Assembly: GCA_937900695.1 (NCBI GenBank)
Contig: CALCFD010000050.1
Span: 1-18,909, forward strand
Direction of reading: 5' to 3'
DNA from: an uncultured Eubacterium sp.
Lineage (GTDB): Bacteria > Bacillota > Clostridia > Peptostreptococcales > Anaerovoracaceae
Length of the DNA stretch: 18,909 bases
The notes beneath the pieces are model-generated. The model searched no databases. It had not been told where the DNA came from and saw only the letters and a list, made by a program, of their open reading frames with translations. The position numbers were made by a program, and so were the translations under genes. Shown here piece after piece: positions 1 through 7,244 of this stretch. Position 1 is the first letter of the stretch. Each line of letters opens with the position of its first letter.

Positions 1-1567
1 CAGACTGTGCAGCATTGTTAGCTTCATTCTTTGCGGCTCCCATGCTCTTCATTGTTGGGAATAAGATAACGTCTCTGATTGAAGGAGCATCAGTTAAAAG
101 CATAATAACTCTGTCGATACCGATACCAAGGCCACCTGTTGGAGGAAGACCTACTTCAAGAGCGTTAACAAAATCCTCATCCATTGGATGAGCTTCATCG
201 TCAGTACCGTCATCAAGCTGAGCCTGCTGAGCCTTAAATCTTTCGTACTGGTCGATAGGGTCGTTTAGCTCGGAGAAAGCATTAGCAATTTCCCAGCCAT
301 TGATGTATGCTTCAAATCTTCTAGTTTTTCTTGGATCCTCTGGATCTCTCTTAGCTAGAGGAGAAATTTCTACTGGGTGACCAGTAACGAAAATTGGACC
401 ATCTAAGAATCCTGGAGCATCTTCGCAGTATTCTTCAAACATTTCAGCGATAATCTTACCACGAGTCCAATCTCTAACCTGCTCTTCTTCCATACCATAG
501 TTAATAGCTGCTGCTCTAGCATCTTCATCAGATTCGATAGTAGCAAAATCAACGCCAGTAATCTTCTTAACTGCTTCAGCCATATCAATTCTGTTCCATG
601 GAGGAGTTAAGTCAAACTTCTTACCCTGGTACTCGATAACTGGAGTTCCGTTGATTTTAATTGCAGCCTTAGATACGATCTGCTCAAGAACATTCATAGT
701 ATCATCCATGTCGCCGTAAGCCATGTAGCATTCCATAGATGTAAACTCTGGGTTATGGTTTCTGTCCATTCCTTCATTTCTGAACATCTTACCCATTTCA
801 TATACTCTGTCAAGACCACCAACGATTAGTCTCTTTAAGAATAATTCGTTAGAGATTCTTAATTTCATATCTAGGTTAAGAGTGTTGTGATGAGTGTTAA
901 ATGGTCTAGCATTTGCACCACCTGCAATAGTTGTTAGGATTGGTGTATCTACTTCTAGATATCCGAAATCTTCTTCAAGTACTCTCTTAATTTCCTTGAT
1001 AATTGCAGCTCTCTTATAAAATGTTTTTCTAACATCATCATTCATAATTAGGTCAACATATCTTTGTCTGTATCTTAGATCTGTGTCCTTTAGACCCTGC
1101 CATTTGTTTGGAAGAACCTGAAGTGATTTACTCATAAGAACTACCTTAGTAGCTTTAATTGAGATTTCACCATGTTTAGTTCTGAAAACTTCACCTTCCA
1201 CACCTAAGATGTCACCGATATCATATGTTTTAAACCAAGTATATTCTTCTGGAGTGATTTCATCACGACGAACGTAAACCTGGATACGTCCTTCTTTATC
1301 CTGAATATCGATAAATGAAGCTTTACCCATATCTCTTTTAGCCATGATTCTTCCAGCAATTGATACATGTTTTCCTTCCATATTATCAAAATCATCTTTA
1401 ATAGTCTGGCTGTGTGTTTCAACATTCCAATTTTCAACTACAAAAGGATTTCTTCCTGCTTCCTGAAGTTTTTTTAGCTTAGCTCTTCTAATCTTAATCT
1501 GTTCGCTACGCTCCGCTTCTGAAATTTCTTCAACTTCAGGATTTACTGTTCTATTTTCTTCACTCAT
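1..1567 (-). CDS. lysS: lysyl-tRNA synthetase, class II (3' end outside window)
   Basis: Cytoplasmic class II synthetase that charges tRNA-Lys with lysine using ATP. 522 codons are visible without a stop. An OB-fold anticodon-binding domain occupies roughly residues 60-170 (VSIAGRIMAKRDMGKASFID is its first strand region). The class II catalytic core follows, with motif 2 starting at F262 (FRNEGMDRNHNPEF) and motif 3 at about G479 (GLGIGIDRV). The ATG at 1567 is preceded by a good AGAGGTGG Shine-Dalgarno. It lies 21 bp behind greA and is probably cotranscribed with it from the promoter at 2101-2129. At the point where Bacillus and E. coli LysS end (FPTMK, F503), this protein continues for at least 15 more residues rich in Ala and Asn before the window edge, so it carries a C-terminal extension of unknown length. 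Identification is firm; only the end is unseen. Confidence 0.97.
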   Translation of the reverse strand, partial: MSEENRTVNPEVEEISEAERSEQIKIRRAKLKKLQEAGRNPFVVENWNVETHSQTIKDDFDNMEGKHVSIAGRIMAKRDMGKASFIDIQDKEGRIQVYVRRDEITPEEYTWFKTYDIGDILGVEGEVFRTKHGEISIKATKVVLMSKSLQVLPNKWQGLKDTDLRYRQRYVDLIMNDDVRKTFYKRAAIIKEIKRVLEEDFGYLEVDTPILTTIAGGANARPFNTHHNTLNLDMKLRISNELFLKRLIVGGLDRVYEMGKMFRNEGMDRNHNPEFTSMECYMAYGDMDDTMNVLEQIVSKAAIKINGTPVIEYQGKKFDLTPPWNRIDMAEAVKKITGVDFATIESDEDARAAAINYGMEEEQVRDWTRGKIIAEMFEEYCEDAPGFLDGPIFVTGHPVEISPLAKRDPEDPRKTRRFEAYINGWEIANAFSELNDPIDQYERFKAQQAQLDDGTDDEAHPMDEDFVNALEVGLPPTGGLGIGIDRVIMLLTDAPSIRDVILFPTMKSMGAAKNEANNAAQS

Positions 1568-1588
1568 ACTTCCACCTCTTTATTTTAA

Positions 1589-2062
1589 CTACTTATTAAT
1601 TGAAATTACTTCGTAATAAATCTTTCCATCTGGAACTTCAACTTCAACAACTTCGCCAATAGCAGCGCCGATTAGCGCCTTACCCACAGCTGATTCGTTT
1701 GAAATACGTCCCTGAAATGGATCTGTTTCAGTTGAACCTACGATCTGGTATGTAACTTCATTATCCTGACCCTTTTCCTTTAAAACTACTGTATTACCAA
1801 CGTTGACTCTGTCTGTTGAAGCTTCGTCTTCATCGATAATCTTAGCGTTACGCATCATAGCTTCTAGCTTATTGATACGTTCTTCAAGTTCAGCCTGCTC
1901 TTCTTTTGCTGCATCGTATTCAGCATTTTCAGAAAGGTCACCAAAGCTTCTTGCTTCCTTTAATCTTTCTGCTACCTGAGCTCTAGTAACTGATACAGCT
2001 ATATCATATTCTTCTTTTATTTTCTCTAAACCTTCCCTGGTTAATAGTACTTCTTCTGCCAT
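1589..2062 (-). CDS. greA: transcription elongation factor GreA
   Basis: Binds the RNA polymerase secondary channel and stimulates cleavage of backtracked transcripts, rescuing stalled complexes. The 157-residue length is normal for the family. The N-terminal half (about 1-75) is the charged antiparallel coiled coil. Its tip loop GDLSENAEYD carries the acidic D42 and E45 that are placed in the polymerase active site. The C-terminal half (about 80-157) is the FKBP-like domain, with GRISNESAVGKALIG and a final EVEVPDGKIYYEVI strand region. The ATG at 2062 has an AAAGGAGAG ribosome binding site. It has its own consensus promoter just upstream and is followed after 21 bp by lysS. The greA-lysS pair is common in Firmicutes. 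Confidence 0.97.
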   Translation of the reverse strand: MAEEVLLTREGLEKIKEEYDIAVSVTRAQVAERLKEARSFGDLSENAEYDAAKEEQAELEERINKLEAMMRNAKIIDEDEASTDRVNVGNTVVLKEKGQDNEVTYQIVGSTETDPFQGRISNESAVGKALIGAAIGEVVEVEVPDGKIYYEVISINK

Positions 2063-2100
2063 TTTATACTCTCCTTTCGCAACCGTAATTGCATTAGCTT

Positions 2101-2129
2101 ATTATATAGAATTTCAACGGTTTTGTCAA
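2101..2129 (-). promoter_or_regulatory. consensus sigma-A promoter of greA-lysS
   Basis: Read on the minus strand, a perfect TTGACA (2124-2129) is followed by 17 bp and a perfect TATAAT (2101-2106). Predicted transcription start is near 2094, giving a leader of about 30 nt that contains the greA ribosome binding site. The -35 box begins 2 bp beyond the stop codon of the racemase gene, so greA-lysS can be expressed independently of the operon upstream. A 6-bp dyad (AACCGT at 2081-2086, ACGGTT at 2117-2122) flanks the -10 box; whether it matters is unknown. Confidence 0.88.
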
Positions 2130-2130
2130 T

Positions 2131-3216
2131 TTATTCAACTTTATGTATTTTTATATCACTACATAAAGTAACATATACTAAATTAGCATAACTTAGCTCA
2201 AACTTAAAAATATCACCAATCTTAATATCATCTTCAAGTTTAGATATATCAATCATAGTGTGATCGCTAGACGCTCCCCAAATTTTAATCTTATCCTTTA
2301 CAGGAATGAGCATTTCAGGATAGCCATAGTCAACCTTGCCGCCTGCAAGTATAGCACGTTTCTTGATGCCCTCATCAGTAAACTCCTTGACTAACCCAAA
2401 TCCATCCTTCATAATTTCTCCCACTGGATAAGTAGGTTTATCCTTAATTTCCACAACTTCAAGTTCTAATGTGAAAACATCTTGATTCATCTTACCAAGC
2501 TCATCAGGCCACACATCCATAAGATCTCTTGCTAGTAAAATAGCCTCTCCAATACGCAGATGGTTTATTTCCTTAGGCATAGTACCATTAAAAAGTAATG
2601 GAATAGCCATAGTTCCTCCACCACTAATATATTTAACTTTTCTATTTATAGCCTTTTCAACCCTTTTAGATATTTCTACAAGTTCTAGCATCTTTTCCTT
2701 TGTAGTTACTATAGCCCCATAGCAACCTAGGTTTGTGCCGATACCCAGTAGACTAACATTTGACATATCTTCCACTTCTACAGCAGCTTCAATTAACTTA
2801 TCTTTATCCCAAAATCCTTCTCTTAGATCCCCTAAGTCAACCATTAGTATAACTTGATGAATTTTATTCTGAGAAATAGCTTCTTCGTTTAAGCATCTGA
2901 TAACTTCTATTTCACTATTTAAGCTAATATCAGCATATGCTACAACCTCTGAAACTTCACTTTTCATAGGAATCCTAATAAGCATACGAGGCAGACTAAT
3001 GCCTGCTTTTTCTGCTGCTTTTAAATGAGCAATCCTTGATGATGCTAGCTGATTAATGCCGCTATTTACAAAAGTTTTCGCTGCATCTATATTGCCATTG
3101 CACCCTTTTACTACACCAGCGATATCTATGCCATGCTCATCACAAAGTGATTTCATATGTGCTAAGTTTTCTTTTAACTTGCTAAGATTCATGGTTAGTT
3201 TTGGGTATTTGCTCAT
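2131..3216 (-). CDS. PLP-dependent alanine/ornithine racemase family protein
   Basis: Fold-type III PLP enzyme resembling the alanine/ornithine racemase family of anaerobic Clostridia rather than the classical Alr (no typical two-domain Alr length or motifs; 361 residues). K37 in AGVVKGCNG is the expected Schiff-base lysine. Other family hallmarks are SRIAHLK (60-66), LRIPM (79-84), the ILMVDLGDLREG block (123-134), a glycine-rich phosphate-binding SGGGT (198-202), LRIGEA (220-225) and GASSDHT (314-320). Family knowledge suggests interconversion of L- and D-ornithine or a related basic or small amino acid; the substrate cannot be read from the sequence. The ATG overlaps the TGA of the preceding acyl-CoA ligase (ATGA), implying translational coupling, and GGAGG lies 6 nt upstream. 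It is the last gene of its operon before the greA promoter. Confidence 0.82.
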   Translation of the reverse strand: MSKYPKLTMNLSKLKENLAHMKSLCDEHGIDIAGVVKGCNGNIDAAKTFVNSGINQLASSRIAHLKAAEKAGISLPRMLIRIPMKSEVSEVVAYADISLNSEIEVIRCLNEEAISQNKIHQVILMVDLGDLREGFWDKDKLIEAAVEVEDMSNVSLLGIGTNLGCYGAIVTTKEKMLELVEISKRVEKAINRKVKYISGGGTMAIPLLFNGTMPKEINHLRIGEAILLARDLMDVWPDELGKMNQDVFTLELEVVEIKDKPTYPVGEIMKDGFGLVKEFTDEGIKKRAILAGGKVDYGYPEMLIPVKDKIKIWGASSDHTMIDISKLEDDIKIGDIFKFELSYANLVYVTLCSDIKIHKVE

Positions 3217-5012
3217 TTATTTTCCTCCGCAAATCTTATGATTTTGTTTGATGTATTCTTTTTAAGCTCAGTTCTTCTGATGCTAACTCTTCTGATCTTT
3301 TTGTACATAGGATTTTCGTCATTGTACTTGTCTACTACTTCCCAAATTAGTTTGTCGATTTGTTCATCTGTTAAATCCTTGCCGTAAAACTCTTCTATGC
3401 TTTCCATATCAGCGACTATTGAAGCTGCTATGCGCATATCATCTTTGTTTTCGGACTCTTCTTCAAATACCATTGATTCAAGAACAACAGGTGAAAGGTT
3501 AAGTAAATATTCAACCTCTTCAGGAAATACGTTTTCGCCGTTTTTAGTGATAATAACATTTTTCTTACGGCCTGTAATATATACATATCCATCTTTGTCT
3601 TTGTATCCCATGTCGCCAGTATGAAACCAGCCATCTACAATAGTTTCATCAGTTAGTTCTGGCATATTGTAATAACCTAGCATTACATTTGGTCCTTTGA
3701 CACAAATTTCTCCTATTCCATCATCATCTTTATCCATGATAGTAACTTCTATACCTGGGAACTCAATACCGATAGATGAAGCAACTGGAGCTGTATCAGG
3801 ATTTAATGCTGCAAGTGGCGCGCATTCTGTTAGTCCGTAGCCTTGCACTGCATTGATACCAAAATCTCTAATGCCATTTAATACATCTGGATTTATAGCA
3901 GCCCCGCCGCAAATCATCATACGCATGCGTCCGCCAAATACTGCAAGTATATCTTTAAAGAAAATCTTGCCTAAGTTTATACCGATTTTTTTAGTTTTGT
4001 TATTGATTTTAATAACTTTCTTTAAAAGCTTTTCCTTGCCTTGTTTTCTAACGTTTTGCCAGATTTTTTTGTACAGTTTTTCAAATAAAGCTGGCACGCC
4101 AAGAAATAGTGTAGGTTTAATTTCTGCAAGATTCTTAGTGATATATTTTAGCCCTTCACAGTATGCGATTGCTGCACCTTTATATAAAGGCATCAAAAAA
4201 CCGCAAGTACACTCGTATGTATGGTGTACTGGTAAAACTGAAAAGAAAATATCTGTTTCATATACCTTTAACATAGTAGGCGCTGCCATAAGATCTTCAG
4301 CTATATTTCCATGACTTAGCATTACACCTTTTGATACTCCAGTTGTTCCTGATGTAAATAAAAGTATACTCATTACATCTCTAATAATCTGTGCATCTAA
4401 GAACCTTCTATCACCATCATCTAAAAGCTTTTGGCCCTTTTCTAATAAGCCATTCCATGATAAAGCACACTCAGTATCTTCCTCTGCATGCATATTTATT
4501 AAAACTGAAAGCTTATTTTCATCTTTCTTTTTAATTTCATCAAAAATATCTTCATATTTTTGATCGAAGATAACTGCAGTAGCATCTGATTGCTTAATTA
4601 GATCTTCTAATGTTGAAGCTGGAAGTTCTTTATCAAGCGGAACTACGACCCCTGTACCACAAACTGTCGCAAGATATGAAAGTGCCCATTTAGAAGAATT
4701 TGCACCTATAATTGCTATCCTTTTGTCTTTTAAACCTAAGTCTATTAGAGCAGTTCCTAATGCATTCATCTGCGATAACATTTCTTTATATGTAATTGGC
4801 TCATACGGCTGACCTTTTTTCTTTTTTTCATAAAAAGCTACATGATCAGCATAAAGCTCTGCGCTTGTTTCTATCATATGCTTAATATCTGTAATAGGTC
4901 TTGACTCTTTGTATTTTATGGCCGGTCTTTTGTCTGCTTTGATATTAGCCTCAACCTCTTTGGCATACTCCAGTTCCTTTGCTTTAACTGCAAGATATTC
5001 TTCTCTTAACAT
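3213..5012 (-). CDS. AMP-forming acyl-CoA synthetase (long-chain type), second of a tandem pair
   Basis: ANL-superfamily adenylating enzyme of 599 residues that would activate a carboxylic acid with ATP and, by family analogy, transfer it to CoA (or to another thiol acceptor). Visible motifs in order: P-loop LLFTSGTTGVSKG (217-229), PVHHTYE (261-267), YGLTE (392-396), TGD (465-467), the hinge GRKKN (481-485) followed by NGENVFPEE, and the C-terminal catalytic lysine K590 in TSNKIIR. All key residues are present, so it should be active. It is clearly paralogous to the gene immediately upstream (shared TSGTTGxxKGVMLSH, EGLKYI, GGAAINP and GRKK blocks). An N-terminal charged stretch (about residues 1-35) is longer than in the paralog. 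AGGAG sits about 11 nt before the ATG and overlaps the paralog's stop codon. Substrate is not predictable; fatty or aryl acids are both possible. Confidence 0.9.
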   Translation of the reverse strand: MLREEYLAVKAKELEYAKEVEANIKADKRPAIKYKESRPITDIKHMIETSAELYADHVAFYEKKKKGQPYEPITYKEMLSQMNALGTALIDLGLKDKRIAIIGANSSKWALSYLATVCGTGVVVPLDKELPASTLEDLIKQSDATAVIFDQKYEDIFDEIKKKDENKLSVLINMHAEEDTECALSWNGLLEKGQKLLDDGDRRFLDAQIIRDVMSILLFTSGTTGVSKGVMLSHGNIAEDLMAAPTMLKVYETDIFFSVLPVHHTYECTCGFLMPLYKGAAIAYCEGLKYITKNLAEIKPTLFLGVPALFEKLYKKIWQNVRKQGKEKLLKKVIKINNKTKKIGINLGKIFFKDILAVFGGRMRMMICGGAAINPDVLNGIRDFGINAVQGYGLTECAPLAALNPDTAPVASSIGIEFPGIEVTIMDKDDDGIGEICVKGPNVMLGYYNMPELTDETIVDGWFHTGDMGYKDKDGYVYITGRKKNVIITKNGENVFPEEVEYLLNLSPVVLESMVFEEESENKDDMRIAASIVADMESIEEFYGKDLTDEQIDKLIWEVVDKYNDENPMYKKIRRVSIRRTELKKNTSNKIIRFAEENK

Positions 5013-5026
5013 ATATTTTGTTTCTC

Positions 5027-6772
5027 CTATTTTTCCTCGTTTAAATTGCTTGCCAAATATCTTTTTATCTTTCTAGTTGTAGTCTTTTCAAATTCTGTCT
5101 TTCTAATATCAAATCGCTTAATGCGCTTGTAATTTGGCATCTGACCATTGACTTCCTCGATTATTTTGTTAAGAAGATTTTTTAGTTCTTCTTGGCTTAT
5201 TTCCCCTTTTGTTTCCCTAATTAACTGGTAATTAGGATAGATTTCGGCTTTGACTACTACATCATCATTTCTCATGCCATCCACTCCATGAACTAAAACT
5301 TCCTCGATATAGTCATAGCCACTTAAAACATATTCTATTTCTTCTGGGAATATGTTTTTTCCATTTTTAGTCACAATAACACTCTTTTTACGACCAGATA
5401 CATATAAAAATCCCTCATCATCCATGTATCCATAGTCACCAGTATATAGCCATCCATCGCGAATGGCTTCTTCTGTCGCTTCAGGATTCTTATAGTATCC
5501 TAACATAACAGAAGGTCCTTTACATATAATTTCACCAATACCATTTTCATCTTTATCTACTATTTTTACTTCTGTACCTGGCATCGGTAATCCAACAGAG
5601 TCTGCTTTACTATAGCAATCCTTATTTACAGCGATAATTGGTGCATTTTCTGTCATACCATAGCCCTGAATCATAGGAATACCCATTGCTTGGTAATCTT
5701 CAATTACTTTAGGATTAATTGCTGCACCACCTGCAATAAATAATGATGCTCCTCCGCCTGTTGCCTCATGAATTGGTTTAAATATTTTTTTAACTAGCTT
5801 AGGCTTATTATATAGCTTAAATTTCTTTGAAATCTCAGCCATCTTACGCATCTTTTTATCTCTACCTGTAGATGCTGCTTTTTTCCATATCTTTTTATGC
5901 ATTGTTTCAAATATCAATGGCACTGCTAACATAACATTTGCTGGTATCTCCGAAAGATTTTTCTGAATATATTTTAATCCCTCACAGATTGCAATTGTTA
6001 TACCTTGATATACCCCTGTCATAACATGACAAGTCATCTCATATGTATGATGCATAGGTAGTACTGAAAGACCTACGCCTCCATCCATAATCTTTACGTA
6101 TTTTGACATGTTATATACGTTAGATGCGATATTTTTGTGGCTTAGCATAACGCCTTTTGCCATACCTGTTGTACCTGATGTAAATAACAATGCAGCCATT
6201 ACATTAGGATCAATAGTTGCATCGATAAATTCTCTATTGCCTTCTTCTAGGCTCTTTTTACCTTCTTCAATTATATCATCTAAAGCTAATATACCTTCTT
6301 CAGGCTCTGTCGGATTCATGCAAATAGCGTATTTAATATTTCCTCTTAATTCTTCATCTGCTAATATCTCATAGATTACTTTTTTAACTTTTTTAGAGAA
6401 TACTACTGCTGAAACATCTGCTCTTTTTAGTAAGTTGGCAATTTCCATAGCCTTTAATTCTCTATCTATAGGTACAATAACACCTGTACCATTTATAGTG
6501 GCAAAATATGTAACTACCCACTGATAGCTATTTTCACCTATCACTGCAATTTTTTTATCCTTTAACCCCATATTTATGAAGGCTGTTCCTAGACTGTTTA
6601 TATCCATATTAAACTGTCCGTAAGTTATAGGCTGGTATTTTCCACCTGGCTTGTCCTTAACTAAAAATGCACTCTTGTTATTAAACAATTCACAACTGGT
6701 TGTAATCATATCCTTTAAGTCAGTTATCTCGCGCATTTCATAAAGGACATCTTTATACTTTGCACTATTCAT
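5027..6772 (-). CDS. AMP-forming acyl-CoA synthetase (long-chain type), first of a tandem pair
   Basis: Second intact member of the ANL adenylate-forming family, 581 residues. Motifs: P-loop LLFTSGTTGMAKG (195-207), PMHHTYE (239-245), YGMTE (371-375), TGD (444-446), GRKKS (460-464) with NGKNIFPEE, and the C-terminal catalytic lysine K568 in TTRKIKR. It aligns with its downstream neighbour over the full length, apart from that protein's N-terminal extension, and the two probably arose by tandem duplication followed by substantial divergence. The region before the YG[LM]TE motif differs (ATGGGASLFIAGG here against FGGRMRMMICGG). The start at 6772 lies one base after the stop of the Cys-rich protein, and its ribosome binding site (TAGGAGAA) is inside that gene's last codons. 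The specific acid substrate cannot be inferred. Confidence 0.9.
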   Translation of the reverse strand: MNSAKYKDVLYEMREITDLKDMITTSCELFNNKSAFLVKDKPGGKYQPITYGQFNMDINSLGTAFINMGLKDKKIAVIGENSYQWVVTYFATINGTGVIVPIDRELKAMEIANLLKRADVSAVVFSKKVKKVIYEILADEELRGNIKYAICMNPTEPEEGILALDDIIEEGKKSLEEGNREFIDATIDPNVMAALLFTSGTTGMAKGVMLSHKNIASNVYNMSKYVKIMDGGVGLSVLPMHHTYEMTCHVMTGVYQGITIAICEGLKYIQKNLSEIPANVMLAVPLIFETMHKKIWKKAASTGRDKKMRKMAEISKKFKLYNKPKLVKKIFKPIHEATGGGASLFIAGGAAINPKVIEDYQAMGIPMIQGYGMTENAPIIAVNKDCYSKADSVGLPMPGTEVKIVDKDENGIGEIICKGPSVMLGYYKNPEATEEAIRDGWLYTGDYGYMDDEGFLYVSGRKKSVIVTKNGKNIFPEEIEYVLSGYDYIEEVLVHGVDGMRNDDVVVKAEIYPNYQLIRETKGEISQEELKNLLNKIIEEVNGQMPNYKRIKRFDIRKTEFEKTTTRKIKRYLASNLNEEK

Positions 6773-6773
6773 A

Positions 6774-7187
6774 TTATTTTTCTCCTAGATAATTATCCAC
6801 AATTCTTATAGCATCTTCGATACAACCATCACATGATCTTAGCATAACTCCTGTATCAACACCCTTAAGTTCGCTACAGATTAGTGATTTATTTTTTTCT
6901 TCAAACTCCTTTTGCATTTTTACAATAGCTTTACGAGTTATCTGCTTTGTTGTATTTTTTTCTGTATTTCCGTCAGCATGCTCAAGTCCACCGACTATAA
7001 CCATGCCTGTAACTGCACCACATACTGACATAATGCCCATGCCGCCACCAAAACCTTCGCTTACCTTTAGCATGTCAGACTCTGACATATCGTATTTATC
7101 TTCAAATGCACATAACACCGCCTGACAACAGTTATATCCTTTTTTTCTACTTTCTAATGCTTTTTTTACTCTTTCTTCTATATTCAT
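6774..7187 (-). CDS. C_GCAxxG_C_C family redox-type protein
   Basis: Small soluble Cys-rich protein (137 residues from the ATG) of the C_GCAxxG_C_C family, common in anaerobes and without an established function; redox or metal-linked roles are usually suspected. Conserved cysteines visible: C20 and C21 (YNCCQAV), C56 in the signature CGAVTG (56-61), C104 (ICSELKG), and C119/C122 (CDGC). The glycine-rich SEGFGGGMG (43-51) also fits. I start it at the ATG at 7187 because AAGGAG lies 6 nt upstream; an in-frame TTG one codon earlier would leave only 3 nt. It is followed after one base by the acyl-CoA ligase, so it heads that operon or continues the addB operon after a 54-bp gap. No membrane segment or signal peptide is seen. 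Confidence 0.85.
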   Translation of the reverse strand: MNIEERVKKALESRKKGYNCCQAVLCAFEDKYDMSESDMLKVSEGFGGGMGIMSVCGAVTGMVIVGGLEHADGNTEKNTTKQITRKAIVKMQKEFEEKNKSLICSELKGVDTGVMLRSCDGCIEDAIRIVDNYLGEK

Positions 7188-7215
7188 CAATATCTCCTTA
7201 AAATTTTATCGTTAT

Positions 7216-7244
7216 ATTATATCATAATCTCCATATTTTTTCTA
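7216..7244 (-). promoter_or_regulatory. possible promoter of the Cys-protein/acyl-CoA ligase operon
   Basis: In the only larger gap of the region, the minus strand has TATAAT (7216-7221) preceded at 17 bp by TAGAAA (7239-7244), which matches four of six -35 consensus bases and overlaps the addB stop codon. The predicted start near 7209 leaves a short leader with the AAGGAG site. No terminator is visible after addB, so readthrough is also possible. The -35 is weak in an AT-rich gap, hence the modest confidence. Confidence 0.45.

Noticed and set aside
403..588. Minus-strand frame inside lysS (and a similar one at 1204-1437)
   Set aside because: These are alternative frames of the conserved LysS sequence, without start signals or family similarity.
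3853..4314. 153-codon plus-strand frame opposite the acyl-CoA ligase
   Set aside because: It lies wholly antisense to conserved adenylation motifs, and its hydrophobic composition is what the complement of Lys/Glu-rich codons gives.
7188..7190. TTG start one codon upstream for the Cys-rich protein
   Set aside because: It leaves only 3 nt to the AAGGAG site, whereas the adjacent ATG has a normal 6-nt spacing.
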